Shown here: positions 58,174 through 64,000 of the stretch, piece by piece | Layout of the letters: each line of letters begins with the position of its first letter | Position numbering within the stretch: the stretch's first letter is position 1 | From: Linnemannia hyalina | Lineage: Eukaryota; Mortierellomycota; Mortierellomycetes; Mortierellales; Mortierellaceae | Length of the DNA stretch: 64,000 bases | Direction: 5' to 3' | NCBI GenBank assembly: GCA_019671135.1 | Contig: JAHRHY010000010.1 | Location: 248,001-312,000 of the forward strand | Program-made: the position numbers and the translations under genes | Notes under the pieces: generated by a model | Database searches by the model: none | What the model saw: the letters and a program-made list of their open reading frames with translations, nothing else | What the model was told of the DNA's origin: nothing

Positions 58174-61100
58174 ATGGTTTCTAGCTTTGACAACCTGGCC
58201 CAGGCCGCTTTTGCGTCGTCCGAGGCCATCTTCTCCATCAACTCGCCTTCGTCACATCCTTCGCGGGCGATCGACCGTCTCTCGGACAAGTACACCATCT
58301 CCAACACATCCCCAGCCGTCACGACCCTCCAGGCCAACGCCGACCCCTTCCAAAAGATCCAAGAGTCTGCCGCGACCAAGAAAGAGTTGACCTCCGTCCT
58401 CGCCACCTCGGATTCCCTCCTGGCTGCCATCCCCCATCTCTTCAAGACCGCCTCCCAGCGCTCGGCTGTTGTTGTTCATGTGGAGACCAAGGAGCGGGAT
58501 TCTGACAGCTCTACTACCCAACATATCAATGGAACAGCAGCACCAACGAAATCTACAGGAGGACATAACGGAGTCCCCTCGTACGCCGATTTGATGGCTG
58601 TTCGTCAGACGGGATTTGCAGTCCTGACCTCGGACAATGCACAGGCTGCATTTGATTTGGCCTTGGTCGCCCAGGCCGCTGCTGTCCAGACCAGCACCCC
58701 CTTCTTGAACGCCGTCAACTCGGCTGCTGCCGGTGCCTCAGACAAGAAGATTGTCTTGGACCACCAGCGTGTTGCCCCTGCCCTGATCTCAGAGCAAGAT
58801 CTGATTGCACATCGTGAGCGTCAGTCTGCCGTGAGCGAGATCTCGCTCTCGTCCTTGTACCTCAAGCCCCAGGAGGGTCAGCCTGCTGCTGATTCGGCTG
58901 CTCCTGCGGCTGCCTCGGCCGAGGAGGTTTACAACAAGGTTGAGGAGTTGCTTGATGTTCTGCAGAAGCAGACTGGCCGTTCGTACCGCCCGATCGAGTA
59001 CCAGGGTAAGTTTTCATATCGGACAAATAAGATTGAGCGAGATGATGGCGAATTCGTCATTTCTTCTTTTGATTTCGCGTCGTTATTACTTTTAAGCGTT
59101 ACTTTTCATTTTTGACAGTCAAAGAATCAAACTGATCACTGGCTGATCGACTCTGACTGATCCGTGCTTTGAACATTGAATGCTAACATAATCTCTCTTA
59201 TTCCCTTCAATCGGAACAATAGGCCCCGCAAACGCAAAGACCGTCTTTGTCTCCTTGGCCATCGGCTCTTCCTCCCTTGATCACGCCCTCAAGGCCCACC
59301 ACGCCAAGGACGTCGGCCTCGTCAAGATCCACCTCTACCGCCCCTGGTCCGAGCGCCACTTCCTCCAGGCCCTCCCCACCTCCGTCGAGCGTGTCATCGT
59401 CTTTGAACAGTCCCCCGCTGCCCACACCGCCTGGACTCCCCTCTTCCTCGACGTCTCCGCCTCCTTCCACGCCTCTGCCGACGACAAGGCTGCCTGGGCT
59501 GGCAAGGTCCCCAAGATCCTCAGCGCTCGCTTCCGTGGTTCCGGAGCTGAGGTCACTGATGCCGATGTCAAGGCTGCCCTCACCTCCGAGCACGCCAAAC
59601 CTACCTTCGTCATCAACCCTCACTTTGTTGCCCAGTCGGTTTCGTCTGCTTCTTCTCTCCAGGAATCCGATGTTGATACTCCTTACATCCAGATGTTGAA
59701 CCAGGTCTTCCAGGATCGCCTCAACATCGAGAACGGGCTCAAGACCGACTCTGTCTGGGGCTCTGCCCAGCAGTCGCCCGAGTTTGGTTACGGTTCCCTT
59801 GTGACCAAGGTTTCTGCCCGTGCTCGTTTCGCCGAGTTGGTCTCCAAGACTGTCCAGGATTCCAACCTCAAGATCGCCGAGCCCCTCCGCAAGGCCTTGA
59901 CTCAGTGGCACCTCAACCGTTCCGACTCTAAGCTTGCCAAGCGCCACGGTGACGAGGTCATTGCTCTCCTCCAGGAAGCCAAGGACAGCCTTGTCGGTTC
60001 TCTTGCCGAGATCTCTGCCCAGTCCTCGCAGTTCGCCAAGCCCTCGCACTGGTTGATTGGAGCTGACGCCTGGGCGTTCGATATCGCCAACTCGGGTGTC
60101 CACCATGTCATCTCGTCCAACGCCGACATCAACCTCTTGATCCTCGACACTGAGCCCTATACCGCTCGCACCCAGAACCCCGAGAACCGCAAGAAGGATA
60201 TCGGTCTCTATGCCATGAACTATGGCTCGGTCTTTGTTGCCTCCGTCGCAGTCTACTCGTCCTACTCCCAGGTTCTCCATGCCTTGATCGAAGCCGACCA
60301 GTACCAGGGCCCCTCCGTTGTTTTGGCCTACCTCCCTCGCCCCGACGAGGAGAACGTCTCGCCCATCACTGTCCTCAAGGAGACCAAGTTGGCCGTCGAT
60401 ACTGGCTACTGGCCCCTCTACCGCTGGAACCCTGCCCTGGAGGAGAAGGGCGAGGAGGCCTTCCGCCTTGACTCTGAGCGCATCAAGCTCGACCTCCAGC
60501 AGTTCCTTGAGCGCGAGAACCACCTCTCGTTGATCATCCAGCAGAACCCCGACGTTGCCCGTACTCTCACCCATTCGATCGAGTCCGAGGCCAAGGCCCG
60601 CGATGTCGCCCTCAAGAAGAAGGCCAAGGATGACTTTGCCAAGTTGATGGGCGGTCTTGGTGGCCCCCCACTCTTGATCCTCTTCGGTTCTGATGGCTCC
60701 AACGCCGAGGGTCTTGCCAAGCGTTTGGTCAAGGGCGCCAAGCTCCGTAACCTCTCTGCTCGCTACTCTGCTATGGACGATGTCTCGATCGAGGACCTTA
60801 CGCTCGAGAAGCATGTCATCTTTGTTGTCTCGACTGCCGGCCAGGGAGAGTTCCCCGTCAACGCCCGCGAGTTCTGGAAGGCCCTCAGTGCCGCTACCGA
60901 GCTCGGTGTCTCCGAGACCAAGTTTTCCGTCTTTGGTTTGGGTGACTCCCATTACTGGCCCCGTGAGGAGGATGCGATCTTCTACAACCGTCCCTCGAAG
61001 GAGCTCAACGCCAAGTTGATTGAGTTGGGTGCTCAGCCCTTGACCGACCTCGGACTCGGTAACGACCAGGACGCTGATGCCTTTGAGACTGCCTGGGCTG

Positions 61101-62961
61101 TCTGGGAGCCCCTCCTCTGGACCTCCCTTGGTTGTAAGCCTCTTGAGGGTGTTGTCGAGGAACCCAAGAAGTCTGCCGATGATGCCATGAAGATCGACTC
61201 GAACTACCTCCGTGGTACCATTGCCGAGGGTCTCTTGGACGACACCACTGGCCAGCTCCGCGCCGAGGCCGACACCAAGTTGACCAAGTTCCACGGTATC
61301 TACCAGCAGGACGATCGCGATCTTCGTGAGGAGCGCAAGAAACAGGGACTCGAGAAGGCCTTCTCATTCATGGTCCGTGTCCGTGTCCCCGGTGGTGTTG
61401 CAACCCCTGCCCAGTGGTTGGCCATGGATTCGATCTCGGATGTCACCGCCAACGGTACCTTGAAGTTGACCACCCGCCAGGCGTTCCAATTCCATGGAAT
61501 CCTGAAGCGCAACCTGAAGAAGAACATCCAATTGATCAACAAGTCCTTGCTCGACACCATCGCTGCCTGTGGAGACGTCAACCGTAACATCATGTGCAAC
61601 CCCAACCCTCACCAGTCGGACTTGCACAAGCAGGTTAACGACTTTGCCACCGACTTGTCGGCCCACTTGTTGCCCAAGACTTCGGCCTACCGCGAGATCT
61701 GGCTTGACCAGAAGCTCGTCAAGGGCGAGGCTGTCGTCGACCACGAGCCCCTCTACGGTCCCACCTACCTTCCTCGCAAGTTCAAGATCGGTAAGTTTTT
61801 TTTTGTCACTCTTCTTACTACAACGTCTTATTGTTTCTTTTTGAATTATTTAACTGACATTTCTTTCTTCTATTTTTTGGTTACCTCATTCTAGTCGTTG
61901 CGGTCCCACCTAGCAACGATGTCGATGTCTACGCTCACGACCTGGGTTACATCGCTATCACCAACAAGGACGGCTCCCTCGCCGGTTTCAACGTGACCGT
62001 CGGAGGAGGCATGGGCATGACCCACGGTAACAAGAAGACCTACCCCCGTGTCGCCGACCTCATCGGCTTCGTCACCACCGAGCAAGCCATCGAAACCGGT
62101 GAGAAGGTCATGCTCGTCCAGCGCGATTTCGGTGACCGTATGAACCGCAAGCACGCCCGTATGAAGTACACCATCGACGACCGTGGCATCGAGTGGTTCA
62201 AGACCGAACTCCAGTCCCGTCTCCCCTTCCAAATCCAGGAAGCTCGTCCCTTCAAGTTCTTGGATAACGCTGATCGGTACGGTTGGACTCAGGGTCAGGA
62301 CAAGATGTGGCATTACTGCTGTTACATCGAGAACGGACGTGTCAAGGATACCCCTGCCGAGCCCCACAAGACTGGTCTTCGTGAGATTGCCAAGATCCAC
62401 AACGGCGAGTTCCGTCTGACCCCCAACCAGCACTTGATCATCGCCAACGTCAAGGCTTCGGAAAAGGCCCACATCCAGTCTCTGTTGGAGCAATACAAAC
62501 TCGACAAGCTCAACTACACCGGTGCCATGCTCAACTCCATGGCCTGTGTTGCCTTCCCAACCTGCTCTTTGGCAATGGCAGAATCCGAGCGTTACCTCCC
62601 CTCGCTCGTCCAGCTCCTCGAGTCGACCATCGAAGAAGTCGGCCTCCGGGACGATGCTATCACCATCCGTATGACAGGATGTCCCAACGGTTGTGCCCGC
62701 CCCTACGTTGCCGAGATTGCCTTTGTCGGCAAGGCCTTTGGCGCTTACAATGTCTACCTTGGTGGAGGACACCATGGCCAGAGATTGAACAAGTTGTACA
62801 AGGAGTCCTTGACGGAACCCGAGATCGTTGCAGAGTTGAAGCCCATGATTAGACGGTACGCTGCTGAGCGGTTGGACGGAGAGCATTTCGGCGACTTTGT
62901 TATTCGTGTGGGCATCATTAAGGCTACCCTCTCAGGCAAGACCTTCCATGATCTTTCATAA
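58174..62961 (+). CDS. MET5: Sulfite reductase [NADPH] beta subunit (Met5/Ecm17 type)
   Basis: Reduces sulfite to sulfide in sulfate assimilation, together with the flavoprotein alpha subunit Met10. Three exons: 58174-59005, 59223-61790 and 61895-62961; 1,488 aa (yeast Met5 is 1,442). The first about 700 residues are the long fungal-specific region related to pyruvate-flavodoxin oxidoreductases. A flavodoxin-like domain runs about 760-905 ([43 protein letters not shown]). The siroheme/4Fe-4S sulfite reductase part follows (about 980-1480), with RTR-type segment [14 protein letters not shown]. The cluster cysteines are Cys1351 and Cys1357 (ACVAFPTC) and Cys1396 and Cys1400 (TGCPNGC). Codon use is strongly C-ending, suggesting high expression. 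Convergent with CDC48. Confidence 0.96.
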
Positions 62962-63409
62962 CTTCTTTTTTCTTCTTTGCTTTCAGTTTTCCACCCCTTT
63001 TTTTTCCCTTTCCTTTCCTTCTCTTTCATCTGTTCGCATCTTAATATTTCTTTCAGCATCTGCAAAATAAACAGCAACATAAATAATCTTCTTTGTGCTG
63101 GAAATACAATGCAATGTGCTAAAAATGGAGCGAAATTGGGTCGTGAAGAGAATGAAAATAAAGTGGAAAGGATGGCAACGATAGGCAAACTTGCAACCAG
63201 CTCTGACGAAGGTCTTTCAATAAGAAAGGAGGGAAAAGAAAAAAACATAAAAGAGTATATATTTATTTCATTGTTGGGAAACTACAAAGGTGCAACATCA
63301 TCTCATCATGAGAAAGGAAGGCAAAAGGGAAGAAAGAAAGGATTGGATAAATGTACAAGGAAAAAGGAGAAAAACACAAAAAAAAGAAGACAGAGCTCAT
63401 TCCACTGAT
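62962..63409. terminator. Convergent 3' region of MET5 and CDC48
   Basis: 448 bp between converging stops. AATAAA at 63066-63071 is a candidate MET5 polyadenylation signal. The rest is A/G-rich on the plus strand. No gene is seen. Confidence 0.5.

Positions 63410-64000
<591 letters not shown>

Noticed and set aside
59207..61294. 695-codon open frame on the minus strand opposite MET5
   Set aside because: It is an antisense shadow produced by strongly C-ending codons in MET5. It has no domain and sits entirely over a well-supported gene.

Overview
The window is eukaryotic nuclear DNA from a filamentous fungus. It holds 16 complete protein genes and one gene cut by the right edge, plus a doubtful fragment at the left edge. 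The 16 complete genes carry about 65 short GT-AG introns, mostly 85-150 bp, with GTAAGT-like donors and TAG/CAG acceptors. Leaders upstream of start codons are pyrimidine-rich. Protein content, intron density, the F-box/LRR gene and the fungal type of sulfite reductase suggest an early-diverging fungus such as Mortierellomycotina; that placement is inference. I see no CRISPR array, prophage, insertion sequence, rRNA gene or convincing tRNA.

Layout. 0-7 kb: an uncertain minus-strand fragment, proteasome subunit alpha7 (PRE10, +), then an ankyrin-repeat gene (-) with a 1.4-kb first intron. 7-13 kb: a simple-repeat-rich gap, an alpha/beta hydrolase (+) and a TMEM33/Pom33-family membrane protein (+). 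13-22 kb: an importin-7-type karyopherin (-), divergent from the very short APC/C subunit CDC26 (+), then D-2-hydroxyglutarate dehydrogenase (+), which runs tail-to-tail with 59 bp between stops into the GYF-domain spliceosome protein LIN1/CD2BP2 (-). 22-36 kb: RIC1 (+, 20 exons), a 3-kb gap, and a full ABCC transporter (+). 36-43 kb: an acetyl-CoA transporter (-) and a kelch/BTB protein with glutamine tracts (-). 43-48.5 kb: the largest gap, with a strong purine bias and many simple repeats. 48.5-64 kb: an F-box/LRR protein (+), GTP cyclohydrolase II RIB1 (-), cytochrome c oxidase subunit COX6/Va (+), the sulfite reductase beta subunit MET5 (+) and the C-terminal end of CDC48/p97 (-).

Functionally this is ordinary housekeeping content without an operon-like cluster. 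PRE10, CDC26, the F-box protein and CDC48 share a ubiquitin-proteasome theme, but they are scattered and nothing shows that they are co-regulated. D2HGDH and COX6 are mitochondrial. RIB1 supplies flavin precursors and MET5 depends on flavin and siroheme.

I found no convincing undescribed system. The most unusual signals are non-coding: about 11 copies of the palindrome TCAATTGA, mostly in introns and promoters; a cluster of CTTCGC words upstream of COX6; a 1.1-kb purine-biased block with 24-bp tandem repeats; and a stop-poor intron in COX6. All exon coordinates were assigned by eye from splice signals, reading frame and family conservation, without transcripts.
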